Positions 33,984 to 41,733 of a DNA stretch of 64,000 nucleotides are shown here, in pieces. The position numbers and the translations under genes are program-made. The DNA is from Halonatronomonas betaini. GTDB taxonomy: Bacteria > Bacillota > Halanaerobiia > Halanaerobiales > Halarsenatibacteraceae. The stretch's first letter is position 1. Each line of letters starts with the position of its first letter. The DNA lies in contig NZ_JADPIE010000004.1 in assembly GCF_015666175.1 (NCBI RefSeq), positions 1 through 64,000 on the forward strand, in the 5' to 3' direction. Under the pieces are notes generated by a model. It worked only from the letters and a program-made list of their open reading frames with translations, was not told the DNA's origin and ran no database searches.

Positions 33984-34012
33984 ATATTAGCATAGGTATT
34001 TATAGATGTCAA
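33984..34012 (-). promoter_or_regulatory. Sigma-A promoter of the hdr-flx operon
   Basis: On the minus strand: TTGACA, exactly 17 bp, TAATAT. About 115 bp upstream of hdrB. It is the only strong promoter I see for the ten genes down to 23618. Confidence 0.85.
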
Positions 34013-34100
34013 TCATATTCTTGAGATTAATTTAACTTTATATTATTATTTAAATAAAGAAGGCTTTAAAAATCATTTTTAAATAAAAAAGGGGGATAAA

Positions 34101-34370
34101 ATGAATTTTTCAGAGAAAAGCAGAAGGCTTCTGACATTAGTTGTCTTTGTTGGTGCTGTAGTATCTTTATTGACTTATATGAATCTGCTGCCAATTGATA
34201 ATACTGATATTTTTAATATTTTCTGGCCACTTTTATTGATATCAGGTGGACTGGCGACAATTTTTGAAGATAGTTCCTTTCAAAATATTTTTGTAAAGAT
34301 TGCTGGTTTAATAATTCTTATTGCCGGTATAGTTGCATTATTTAATCATCTCGGCGATATTTTTGGCTAG
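34101..34370 (+). CDS. Small three-helix membrane protein
   Basis: 89 residues with three membrane helices (about 11-28, 35-55, 63-83) and short loops. The pattern IFNIFWPLLLISGGLATIFE resembles the LiaI/LiaF-type transmembrane domain found in many Firmicutes membrane proteins. No catalytic residues. Start ATG with AAAGGGGG. Monocistronic. Confidence 0.7.
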   Translation: MNFSEKSRRLLTLVVFVGAVVSLLTYMNLLPIDNTDIFNIFWPLLLISGGLATIFEDSSFQNIFVKIAGLIILIAGIVALFNHLGDIFG

Positions 34371-34386
34371 TATCTTAATGAGTTCT

Positions 34387-34518
34387 TTATTTATTGATTT
34401 TACTGATTAAATTTAAATTTGGTTCGTTGATAGTTATATTAATAAAAGAAGGTGAACATAAAAAGAAAAGAACTGGGATTAATAATGGCAAGGCTAATAG
34501 TAAGATAATTTTTTTCAT
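34387..34518 (-). CDS. Possible 43-residue membrane peptide
   Basis: ATG-led frame on the minus strand: MKKIILLLALPLLIPVLFF, then a Cys and a polar tail. It has a CAGGGGG ribosome site 9 nt upstream and fits neatly between two plus-strand genes. About 70 bp upstream, at 34583-34591, is GCAGGAAAT, which resembles the -35 half of the SigH-like promoters described elsewhere, but its -10 is poor. Could be a signal-anchored or toxin-like small protein; no family recognised. Confidence 0.4.
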   Translation of the reverse strand: MKKIILLLALPLLIPVLFFLCSPSFINITINEPNLNLISKINK

Positions 34519-34618
34519 AATAGAATACCCCCTGTAGATTAAATTAATTAATGATATAATATATATTAGAGATATAATTTATATTTCCTGCAATAAAATA
34601 ATGTCAGGGGGTAATATT

Positions 34619-35182
34619 TTGAAATTTGCTAAAAACTATTTAAACTTTTCTTATAAAACTGTTACAGGGAGAATATTTCTGGTTGGTTTATTGATATTTA
34701 TTATATTTTTAGCTGTTGTTTTACCCTGGGAATCCCAGCGTTCCAGTGAAAGGCTGGGCTTTGATAGGACTCCGGATACATCATTTATCTATAACCAGGC
34801 AGATTTATATGAGATGGCTGAAGCCTATGGAGAAGAGGGCAGGAGCTATTATATTCGCTCCCGCTTTACCTTTGATATAATCTGGCCGCTTGTATATTTT
34901 TTCTTTCTCTGGTCAGGGATAACCCTGGTTTTAAGGAAATTTTCATCCAGGCTAATTAGAGGATTTTTGCTGTTTCCATTACTCGGAACAGTATTTGATT
35001 TTCTTGAAAATAGTGGGGCCTCATTAGTGATGTATCGTTATCCTGCAGAAACTATTTTGATTGATCAGTTGACCCCTGTATTTACATTTTTAAAATGGAT
35101 TTTTATTTATATTAGCTTTATTATTTTACTGGTTGGAGCAGGTGTTAAGGTATATGATAAATTTAAAAAGAGAGCTATTTAA
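34619..35182 (+). CDS. Integral membrane protein of unknown function
   Basis: 187 residues, four membrane helices (about 18-38, 84-104, 115-130, 155-177) with one external loop of about 50 residues between the first two. The motif GTVFDFLENSGASLVMYRYP in the middle is typical of an uncharacterised membrane family. The start is taken as TTG because AGGGGG lies 7-8 nt upstream; an ATG six codons earlier has no ribosome site. Converges on the hydrogenase-cluster gene with a 2-bp gap. Confidence 0.7.
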   Translation: MKFAKNYLNFSYKTVTGRIFLVGLLIFIIFLAVVLPWESQRSSERLGFDRTPDTSFIYNQADLYEMAEAYGEEGRSYYIRSRFTFDIIWPLVYFFFLWSGITLVLRKFSSRLIRGFLLFPLLGTVFDFLENSGASLVMYRYPAETILIDQLTPVFTFLKWIFIYISFIILLVGAGVKVYDKFKKRAI

Positions 35183-35184
35183 TT

Positions 35185-35505
35185 TTATGAAAGGCTTACT
35201 CCTAAATAGATTTTACTGACATTATCTTCAAGGGCAGATTTATAAAATCCTGGGAGTTTGTCATTTGCAGCTTCCATCACTTCCAGATCTTTATGATTAA
35301 TTAAGGCATCATATTTAAGTCCTGATATTATATCTTCCAGATTAGCCAGTGACTTTAAATTATTTAAGTTCTGTTCCAGGTCAGCTTTGAATATAGTGGC
35401 CTGGCTTTTATTATTAAAGACAAAAATAAAGCTATACTCTTTTTTTGAAACTGTCAGTTCGAGATGGATAATCTTACCAGTTGAATAAAGTTTATAGTTT
35501 TGCAA
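35185..35505 (-). CDS. Small conserved-context protein at the end of the hydrogenase-sensor operon
   Basis: 106 residues, no cysteines, no membrane segment; mixed alpha/beta with a helical second half (LEQNLNNLKSLANLEDIISG). No family recognised. TTG start with AGGTGA 7 nt upstream, overlapping the preceding hydrogenase gene by 14 bp, so its translation depends on that gene. Its position suggests an accessory or partner of the group-B-type hydrogenase. Confidence 0.65.
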   Translation of the reverse strand: MQNYKLYSTGKIIHLELTVSKKEYSFIFVFNNKSQATIFKADLEQNLNNLKSLANLEDIISGLKYDALINHKDLEVMEAANDKLPGFYKSALEDNVSKIYLGVSLS

Positions 35506-36961
35506 TTTGCTTCACCTGTTGAGTTTTATTATTTTTCTGGCTCTTGATAAATTTTTCGACCATCTTCTTTGCTATTTTAGTATTTATAATTCTGCCAGGG
35601 CCACCAATGCAGCCTTCTTCACAGCCCATACCTTCGAGGAAACTGAACTTATTATCTGGCTTATAAGTTTTTAGAAACTGGCTGCATTCTTTCAGGCCAG
35701 AGGCTATTTCAAAATTGATCCAGGATTTATCTGATTCAGAAAGTTCACTCCTGATAGCCGCTGTTACTCCTCCACTTGCAGGAAAGGAACGGGCTTCATC
35801 TGAAATAGAATCATTAAATTCTTCGATAGGACTTAATTTTTCTAGATTAATCTCCCAGCCGACGATCATGCAGAGAAGTTCCTCAAAGGTCAGGACCTCA
35901 TCAACTGTTTTATGCCTGGCTGCTTCAGACTTTTTGGTCAGACAGGGGCCAATAAATACTGTTTTTGCTTCAGGATTTTCACTTTTTATTTTGGCTGCTG
36001 TAACTTCCATTGGAGAGGTTAGTGTAGATATATTTTCTGTAAATTCAGGATGGTTTTTATTAATAAGTTCAGTAAAAGCCGGGCAACAGGAGCTGGTCAT
36101 AAGGTTTGCCCCTTTATCCTTTAATTCCAGGACCTCTTCTGCTTCTGCTTGCATGACTTTATCTGCACCTTCTGCAACTTCAATCACCTGGTTAAAGCCC
36201 ATTATCTTTAAAGCTGTTTTTAAAGTTGCAGAATCAACATTATAGCCGAACTGGCCCGGAAATGAAGGGGCCAGCATGGCCACAGTATTCTGCTCAGGGT
36301 TTAAGAGACTATTTGTAACCTGAATGATTCTGTTTTTATCGCCGATAGCTCCAAAGGGACAGCCTCTGATGCAGTGGCCGCAATTTACACAGATATCTTT
36401 ATCAATTGTTGCCTGGCGATTGGCATCTGAACTGATAGCACCGGTAGCACAGGCTTTAACACAGGGCCTGACATTTTCATTGATTGCACCGAACGGACAG
36501 ACATCTTTGCAGCGAGAACATTCAATACATTTTTCCTGGTCAATATATGCCTTATTGCTGATTATATAGATAGCATCTTTAGGACAGGCATTGAGACAGC
36601 GATGAGCGGCACAATTACGGCAGGAATCGGTGACTATATACTTATCGATAGGACAGCTGTCACAGGCCATATTTAGTATGGTTATGATGTCCTCATCAAG
36701 GGGCTCCTGATCAACCAGTTCTGTTAGCCTTGCGATCGGGATATTATCTTCTATATCAAAACCCAGGGCAAGTTTGATTCTTTCTCTTAAAATTGCTCTT
36801 TCTTTATGCTGGCAGCAGCGATACCTGGGTGTATCTTCTCTAATTAATTGGTAGATAAGTTTTTCAGCCTCAACCAATTTATCCTGACAGGCCAGGCTGA
36901 CTAATTCTATATATAATTTTCTTTTTAATTTTACAAGCTCTGAAACTGTCTGATCCAGCAT
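35492..36961 (-). CDS. [FeFe]-hydrogenase, group B-type
   Basis: 489 residues. N-terminal helical domain (1-100), then a cysteine-rich region with DSCRNCAAHRCLNACP, CIECSRCKDVCPFGAI, CVKACATGAI and CVNCGHCIRGCPFGAI (three to four [4Fe-4S] clusters), then the H-cluster domain. L1 is TSSCCPAF, L2 is IGPCLTKKSE, and L3 is GMGCEEGCIGGPGRI, the variant set of group B rather than group A. All four subcluster cysteines are present. No diaphorase gene accompanies it, so its partner is probably ferredoxin. Physiological role of group B enzymes is unknown. Lies behind the sensory hydrogenase and may be its regulatory target. Confidence 0.88.
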   Translation of the reverse strand: MLDQTVSELVKLKRKLYIELVSLACQDKLVEAEKLIYQLIREDTPRYRCCQHKERAILRERIKLALGFDIEDNIPIARLTELVDQEPLDEDIITILNMACDSCPIDKYIVTDSCRNCAAHRCLNACPKDAIYIISNKAYIDQEKCIECSRCKDVCPFGAINENVRPCVKACATGAISSDANRQATIDKDICVNCGHCIRGCPFGAIGDKNRIIQVTNSLLNPEQNTVAMLAPSFPGQFGYNVDSATLKTALKIMGFNQVIEVAEGADKVMQAEAEEVLELKDKGANLMTSSCCPAFTELINKNHPEFTENISTLTSPMEVTAAKIKSENPEAKTVFIGPCLTKKSEAARHKTVDEVLTFEELLCMIVGWEINLEKLSPIEEFNDSISDEARSFPASGGVTAAIRSELSESDKSWINFEIASGLKECSQFLKTYKPDNKFSFLEGMGCEEGCIGGPGRIINTKIAKKMVEKFIKSQKNNKTQQVKQIAKL

Positions 36962-37219
36962 CTATAGCACCTCCCTGGTCAGGTATTGGTCAAGAATATT
37001 TTTAAGTTTTTCCGGGGTTACATTTTCAAAGACTCTATCTTTAACTTTGATGACAGGGGCATTTTCACAGTGGTCATCGATACAGTGGCTGGCTTGAAAA
37101 CTAAATTTACTCCTGTATTTATAGGGGAGCCATTCCAGTTCTTCTATTAAACTCTGGCCACCCATCAGGAAACAGGGAGTGCCGATACAGATCTCTACCT
37201 GGATTCTATTATCGCTCAT
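36962..37219 (-). CDS. Thioredoxin-like [2Fe-2S] ferredoxin
   Basis: 85 residues matching the C-terminal half of NuoE. Ligand cysteines lie in CIGTPCFLMGG near the start and SHCIDDHCENAPV in the middle. Start ATG with GGAGGAAG; 17 bp behind the phosphatase gene and directly before the group-B hydrogenase. It probably carries electrons to or from a hydrogenase of this cluster. Confidence 0.85.
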   Translation of the reverse strand: MSDNRIQVEICIGTPCFLMGGQSLIEELEWLPYKYRSKFSFQASHCIDDHCENAPVIKVKDRVFENVTPEKLKNILDQYLTREVL

Positions 37220-37235
37220 AATTATCTTCCTCCAT

Positions 37236-38387
37236 TTAATACCATTCTATTTTTACTTCTTTATTTAAACGCTTTAGATTATTGGCTATCCGGTCGACTA
37301 TCTGACTTCTTATTCCTAGCTCTAATGGTAAATTTAAGCTCTGGTGGGACTCGTTCATTGATCTGCCTACAATTAAATTGATTCTATCACTATTTAAGAG
37401 CATCTGCATCAGGCAGGTTGCTCCATCTCGCCCTTTAGGAAACATTTCGCCCTGCTTGTAATCTCTTAAATAGTCAAGGACTTTATTTAAAGTTAAGAGA
37501 CCATCTGTAACAATATCTATACCCTCCAGATGTCCGACAGGTGGCACATCTTTATCAAAATAATCTAGATCACATTTTAATTCCAGCCCCAGTTCTCTTG
37601 AAGCTATCTGGGCTGTTGTGCCTCCGCAGATTGCCTTTTTGCCAGTAGCATTAATCAATTTATTGGCAACAACTCTGTCATCTTTTTCATTTTGCGGAGG
37701 GCCTGTCAGGATGGTTAAATTGTGTTTTCTCCTGAATTGGAGACCGATTAATGTTATATCATCAGCTGGCTTGCCAAAATAATAGGCCTTGCAGATATTT
37801 AGCATATGTTCAATAATATATTCCATGCTGGTATTTCTTTTTGATAACTCTTCAAGATGCCGGGCTGTTCCCTCCCAGCCTAATCCGAAATCAAGGAGAC
37901 CGCCGACTCCGGCATGGACGACGCCATCGCTGGCCAGAAAGATTCTATCATTTAAGCCCATCTTCAGGTTGGACTCATAGATAGTCTTGCCTCTAATATT
38001 TATTTTCTTCTTATCGATCTTTTTAATCATGTCATTCCTATAATAAAAGGCAAAGGGGGTATCCATTTCGATTAATCTGGCATTGCCATCCTCATTGATT
38101 ATTAGGACAGCCAGAGTTGAATAGGCTATTCCCCTTTTTTCGCAGATCGGCAGGGTATCAATTATTGTTTCGATGATCTCTTTAAGGGGGAGGTCTTTAT
38201 TAAAAAGGCCGACTGCAATTTTGGAAGTTAGAGTTGCCAGGATATTTGCCTTGATACCGCTCCCCAGGCCATCAGAAAGAACAATTATAGTTGAGCCATT
38301 CTGCTTTAGAATTTCAACATGGTCGCCACAGACTTCTTCATTTTTTCCTGGAATATTCTTATAGAATTCTTCGACAACATATTGCAT
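37236..38387 (-). CDS. SpoIIE-type serine phosphatase linked to hydrogenase sensing
   Basis: 383 residues. Residues 1-215 form a PP2C/SpoIIE phosphatase domain with metal-binding aspartates in CGDHVEI, VLSDGLGSGIKANILA, FLASDGVVHAG and GKPADDITLIGLQF. The last 165 residues (TILTGPPQNEKDDRVVANKL, AICGGTTAQIASRELG) are a separate domain seen in phosphatases of hydrogenase clusters. It should dephosphorylate a serine/threonine regulator, perhaps an anti-sigma-antagonist, in response to the adjacent sensory hydrogenase. Starts 1 bp after that gene; ribosome site CAGGAGGAAG lies within its end. Confidence 0.9.
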   Translation of the reverse strand: MQYVVEEFYKNIPGKNEEVCGDHVEILKQNGSTIIVLSDGLGSGIKANILATLTSKIAVGLFNKDLPLKEIIETIIDTLPICEKRGIAYSTLAVLIINEDGNARLIEMDTPFAFYYRNDMIKKIDKKKINIRGKTIYESNLKMGLNDRIFLASDGVVHAGVGGLLDFGLGWEGTARHLEELSKRNTSMEYIIEHMLNICKAYYFGKPADDITLIGLQFRRKHNLTILTGPPQNEKDDRVVANKLINATGKKAICGGTTAQIASRELGLELKCDLDYFDKDVPPVGHLEGIDIVTDGLLTLNKVLDYLRDYKQGEMFPKGRDGATCLMQMLLNSDRINLIVGRSMNESHQSLNLPLELGIRSQIVDRIANNLKRLNKEVKIEWY

Positions 38388-38388
38388 T

Positions 38389-40077
38389 TTAGTCTTCCTC
38401 CTGGATTAGCCTGGTCAGATCATATAAAGCTGTCTTTGTTTCAACAGTTGTCTCCCCGAGGAGGCTGGCTATCTGCTGGACGATTTTCATCTGCTTATGG
38501 ACAACATCTTCAGCTTTTTCTGCTGCCATCTTTTTCATCTCTTTAACTTCTTGCTGCCGTTTTTTCTTTTCAGTAATATCTGCAAAGATCCCGACAATTA
38601 CCTCATGTTCTTCAATAGGGAAGATATTTTGTTCAGTAACTATATCATATTTTTCATAATAGACTTCCTGTTTCCGGATTTTCCGTTTCTCCTGCCAGGC
38701 TTTTTGAAATAGCTCAGGGTCTATATAACGGTATAAAGATCTGCCTGTAGCCGAGCGATCCCGGTGATTAAATAGTTTTTCTGCCACTGGATTGAATTCC
38801 TGGACGATCATTTTTGGGGTGACAACTATTATGGCATTATGGGATGACTGGAAGATAATATTTGATAGTGATTCTGCTTTCTTTTTCATATAGGGGATGC
38901 ACATTTCCGCCTCTGCCAGCCCCTGATAGATTGCAATTGCTTTCTCCCTGCAGCTATTATAGCCACAGCCGCCACAATTAGTTTCGTCCTTTTCGCTATA
39001 TTTACCGATGCTTTTAAGTATTTCCTGGATTTCCATTTCATCAGGTTCAGGGTATTTAATTTTTTTATCTGTATAAATTCGGCTTAATTGATCTGGCTTA
39101 AAGTTATGCTCCAGTTGATTATCTCTTGCAGGTCTTGTTTTATAGATATTTTTAATAGCCTGTTTTCTTCTGGCAATGCTATTTTCTCTGGAGATAAAGG
39201 GACCGTTTATACAGCCTCCCTGACAGATTAGAAGTTCTATGAATCTGGAATTGAGGCTGCCTGATTTTAAATCTTCTAGAATAGAGATACATTCATCAAT
39301 TCCAGAACCATAAAGAGCCTGATTATCTTCGATATTAAAACCGGTAGCATTAACAGCTCCCTTTTCTACTGGATAGATTAAGGCCCTGCCCCGGGAGTAT
39401 TCATCTATTTTGCCAGGTTGAGCAAAAAATGAACCGGTATCCTTTAAGATTTTATCTAACTGCTTAAAGGTTAGAATGTAATCTATACTGGAATTGCCAT
39501 TAAGGGCTTCATCAATTTTGGCCAGACAGGGGCCAGCAAAGATAACTTTAAGATCCTGGCTATATTTCTCTTTTAAATACAGGGCATGGATTAGGGCCGG
39601 TGATAAAAGAGAAGAGAGGTCTGGTATTAATTCAGGATAATGTTTTTCGATCAAATTTACGACTCCTGGACAGCTGCTGGAAATCACTGGTTGCTTTCTG
39701 GTTCTTACTTCATGGCTTAGCATTGGTGACAGGATTTCTGCGCCCTGGGCAGTTTCGGCAATAATATCAAAACCAACTTCTTTTAAAGCTCCAGCCAGTT
39801 CTTCTGGCGACTTATCTGGATAGTTGGCATAAAAAGAAGGTGCCAGGGATAGAGCAGTTTTGCTGTCTCCTGATAGTATATTTTTAATGATCTGGGATTG
39901 ATCCCGGGGAAGAGGAGCCCCCTGGGGACAGACATTGATACAACGGCCACAATAGATGCAGAAATCGGTGATTGTCCAGGCCTGTTCATCTTCAACTCCG
40001 ACTGCATTGATTGAACATTCTCGAATACAGCGGTGACAGTCCTGGCATTTTACATTTTGATCAATTAATACTTCCAC
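38389..40077 (-). CDS. Sensory [FeFe]-hydrogenase with C-terminal PAS domain (HydS-type)
   Basis: 562 residues from the GTG chosen (GAAGG 8 nt upstream; a GTG three codons earlier lies in that site). Two ferredoxin motifs at the start (CQDCHRCIRECS, CIYCGRCINVCP), then an H-cluster domain with altered motifs: L1 SSSCPGVV, so the proton-transfer Cys is Ser while the cluster-ligand Cys stays; L2 FAGPCLAKIDE; L3 LLICQGGCINGP. Then a [4Fe-4S] domain (NCGGCGYNSCREKAI), a PAS domain (SSHNAIIVVTPKMIVQEFNP, FADITEKKK) and a coiled-coil tail. This is the architecture of sensory group C enzymes: low activity, H2 or redox sensing, signal passed via PAS. The neighbouring phosphatase is the likely output. 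Confidence 0.9.
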   Translation of the reverse strand: MEVLIDQNVKCQDCHRCIRECSINAVGVEDEQAWTITDFCIYCGRCINVCPQGAPLPRDQSQIIKNILSGDSKTALSLAPSFYANYPDKSPEELAGALKEVGFDIIAETAQGAEILSPMLSHEVRTRKQPVISSSCPGVVNLIEKHYPELIPDLSSLLSPALIHALYLKEKYSQDLKVIFAGPCLAKIDEALNGNSSIDYILTFKQLDKILKDTGSFFAQPGKIDEYSRGRALIYPVEKGAVNATGFNIEDNQALYGSGIDECISILEDLKSGSLNSRFIELLICQGGCINGPFISRENSIARRKQAIKNIYKTRPARDNQLEHNFKPDQLSRIYTDKKIKYPEPDEMEIQEILKSIGKYSEKDETNCGGCGYNSCREKAIAIYQGLAEAEMCIPYMKKKAESLSNIIFQSSHNAIIVVTPKMIVQEFNPVAEKLFNHRDRSATGRSLYRYIDPELFQKAWQEKRKIRKQEVYYEKYDIVTEQNIFPIEEHEVIVGIFADITEKKKRQQEVKEMKKMAAEKAEDVVHKQMKIVQQIASLLGETTVETKTALYDLTRLIQEED

Positions 40078-40324
40078 TGGAATCACCTTCTATTAGATAC
40101 TCTTTAAATTTTATTGGAGCATTTTCCGGGTTGACACCAATTATTGTTTCTCCATCAATATTTACTGCCACACCATTGGTACAGTGACCCTGGCAGAAGC
40201 TTGCTTTAAGATGGACCTTATCAGTAAGCTCATATTCTTTATGCAATTTTTTGAAGATATTAACGACTTCAGGTGCACCTTTAAGATGACAGCTACTACC
40301 AACACAGATACTAACTTCAATCAT
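40061..40324 (-). CDS. Thioredoxin-like [2Fe-2S] ferredoxin, first gene of the hydrogenase-sensor operon
   Basis: 87 residues, NuoE-like thioredoxin fold with ligands in CVGSSCHLKGAP and SFCQGHCTNGVAV. Paralogue of the ferredoxin at 36962-37219 and flanking the sensory module on the other side. Start ATG with AAGGAGG; its end overlaps the sensory hydrogenase start by about 17 bp. Confidence 0.85.
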   Translation of the reverse strand: MIEVSICVGSSCHLKGAPEVVNIFKKLHKEYELTDKVHLKASFCQGHCTNGVAVNIDGETIIGVNPENAPIKFKEYLIEGDSSGSIN

Positions 40325-40440
40325 TAGTTAGCCTCCTTAAGAAGAACTATTGTATTTATGTGAGACTTTGGGTTCTAAAAGCAGAAATTAAATATAATAT
40401 TCGGTTTGTGATAATTATTACTTTCACAGCAATTGATTTT

Positions 40441-40469
40441 ATTTTAGCTAATAATTTAGATTATGTCAA
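40441..40469 (-). promoter_or_regulatory. Sigma-A promoter of the hydrogenase-sensor operon
   Basis: Minus strand TTGACA, 17 bp, TAAAAT, about 120 bp before the first ferredoxin gene. Back-to-back with the ribose promoter at 40537-40565; no shared operator seen. Confidence 0.7.
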
Positions 40470-40536
40470 GGGTTATTTAGCTAAATTTGTGACTGATTAT
40501 TTAATAAAATCTATAGATTCTTATAAAAATTTGTTC

Positions 40537-40565
40537 TTGAAATAATATTAAGAATATTATATAAT
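40537..40565 (+). promoter_or_regulatory. Sigma-A promoter of the ribose operon
   Basis: TTGAAA, 17 bp, perfect TATAAT, immediately upstream of the LacI-type operator. Confidence 0.8.
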
Positions 40566-40571
40566 GTTATT

Positions 40572-40595
40572 GAAAACGTTACCGGTAACCTTTTC
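40572..40595. promoter_or_regulatory. LacI-type operator of the ribose operon
   Basis: A 24-bp palindrome with one mismatch; its centre GTTACCGGTAAC is perfect, with the CG centre typical of LacI/GalR-family sites. It begins 7 bp after the -10 box and covers the start site, so the RbsR protein encoded next is the obvious repressor. Its left part (TTGAAAACGTTACC) also resembles a catabolite-repression (cre) site. Confidence 0.75.
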
Positions 40596-40683
40596 AATCA
40601 GGGTTAGAGAAGGTTAATTTAGAGTTTTAGAGGTTGAATTCTGACCTGTTATCGGTTAAATATATAACTTTAAGGTGATATAA

Positions 40684-41721
40684 ATGGCAGCAGGAGAGAA
40701 TATTACAATTAAAGATATAGCTGAAAGGTGCGGAGTTTCAGTAACTACGGTCTCAAGGGTTTTAAATGAGAAACCTGATGTTAATGATGAGACCAGAGCC
40801 AGAGTTTTAAAAGTTATTGAAGATTCAAATTACCGACCTAATGGTATGGCCAGGAGTTTAGTTATTAATCAGACCTATTCGGTTGGACTGATTATACCTG
40901 ATATTAATAATCCATATTTTCCTGAAGTGGCCAGAGGCGTTGAAGATCAGGCCCAGGACAGCTCTTATTCTGTAATTTTTTCAAGTACAGATAATAAACT
41001 GGAGCAGGAGCAAGAGGTTATTGATTTGATGCTGCAAAAGCGGGTAGATGGCTTGATTGTTTCCCTTTCGCTGGCCAATAGAGATATTTTAAAACGGCTG
41101 GAATCCAGAAATATACCGGTTGTGCAGTTAGACCGGAAGATACCTGATTCAATATATCCGGCGGTAATGATTGATAATCAACAATCTGCTTATAAGGCAG
41201 TTCAGTTTTTGATAGATGAAGGTTATAAGGAGATTGCTCATATTACAGGAGATTTACAGACTGTGCCAGGTCAGGACCGGGAAGATGGTTATAGAAAAGC
41301 TATTTTAGATAATGATTTAAGGTTGGCTGAAGATATGATATTTGAAGGTAATTTTAGTAAGAGGTCTGGATACGAGGCTATGGAGCAGATGATCGCTAGC
41401 GGTAACTTACCTGAAGCAATCTTTGCAGCCAATGATATGATGGCATTAGGGGTCCTGGAGGCCTGCCGCCATGCAGAGATTAGAATTCCAGAGGATTTAG
41501 TTTTAATTGGCCATGATAATATTTCGATTTCCAACCTGGTTTATCCTGCTTTAACAACGATGGCCCAGCCAAAATATAAGTTAGGAAGACAGGCCAGCAA
41601 GATGTTGATTGATCTGATTAATATTAAACAGAAAAAAGGAAGCCTGGATAAAGAGGATTTCTTTGCAGACCAGATCCTGGAAACTAAATTGGTTAGAAGA
41701 GGCTCTACTGCAAGGGTTTAG
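40684..41721 (+). CDS. rbsR: LacI-family ribose operon regulator
   Basis: 345 residues. N-terminal helix-turn-helix and hinge (TIKDIAERCGVSVTTVSRVL to YRPNGMARSL), followed by a periplasmic-binding-protein-like effector domain (VGLIIPDINNPYFPEVARGV; DGLIVSLS; FAANDMMALGVLEA; TTMAQPKYKLGRQASKMLID). Start ATG with AAGGTGA. First gene of the ribose operon, so it is autoregulated through the palindrome upstream. The last 20 residues are a charged extension. Confidence 0.92.
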   Translation: MAAGENITIKDIAERCGVSVTTVSRVLNEKPDVNDETRARVLKVIEDSNYRPNGMARSLVINQTYSVGLIIPDINNPYFPEVARGVEDQAQDSSYSVIFSSTDNKLEQEQEVIDLMLQKRVDGLIVSLSLANRDILKRLESRNIPVVQLDRKIPDSIYPAVMIDNQQSAYKAVQFLIDEGYKEIAHITGDLQTVPGQDREDGYRKAILDNDLRLAEDMIFEGNFSKRSGYEAMEQMIASGNLPEAIFAANDMMALGVLEACRHAEIRIPEDLVLIGHDNISISNLVYPALTTMAQPKYKLGRQASKMLIDLINIKQKKGSLDKEDFFADQILETKLVRRGSTARV

Positions 41722-41733
41722 AGGAGGGAAGCT

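Noticed and set aside
40420-40445. Rex-like TGTGA...TCACA arms near the hydrogenase-sensor promoter
   Set aside because: The half-sites are 12 bp apart, too far for a Rex or Crp site, and arms do not extend.
40360-40545. 61-codon plus-strand open frame between the hydrogenase and ribose operons
   Set aside because: Covers both divergent promoters, no ribosome site, AT-driven composition.
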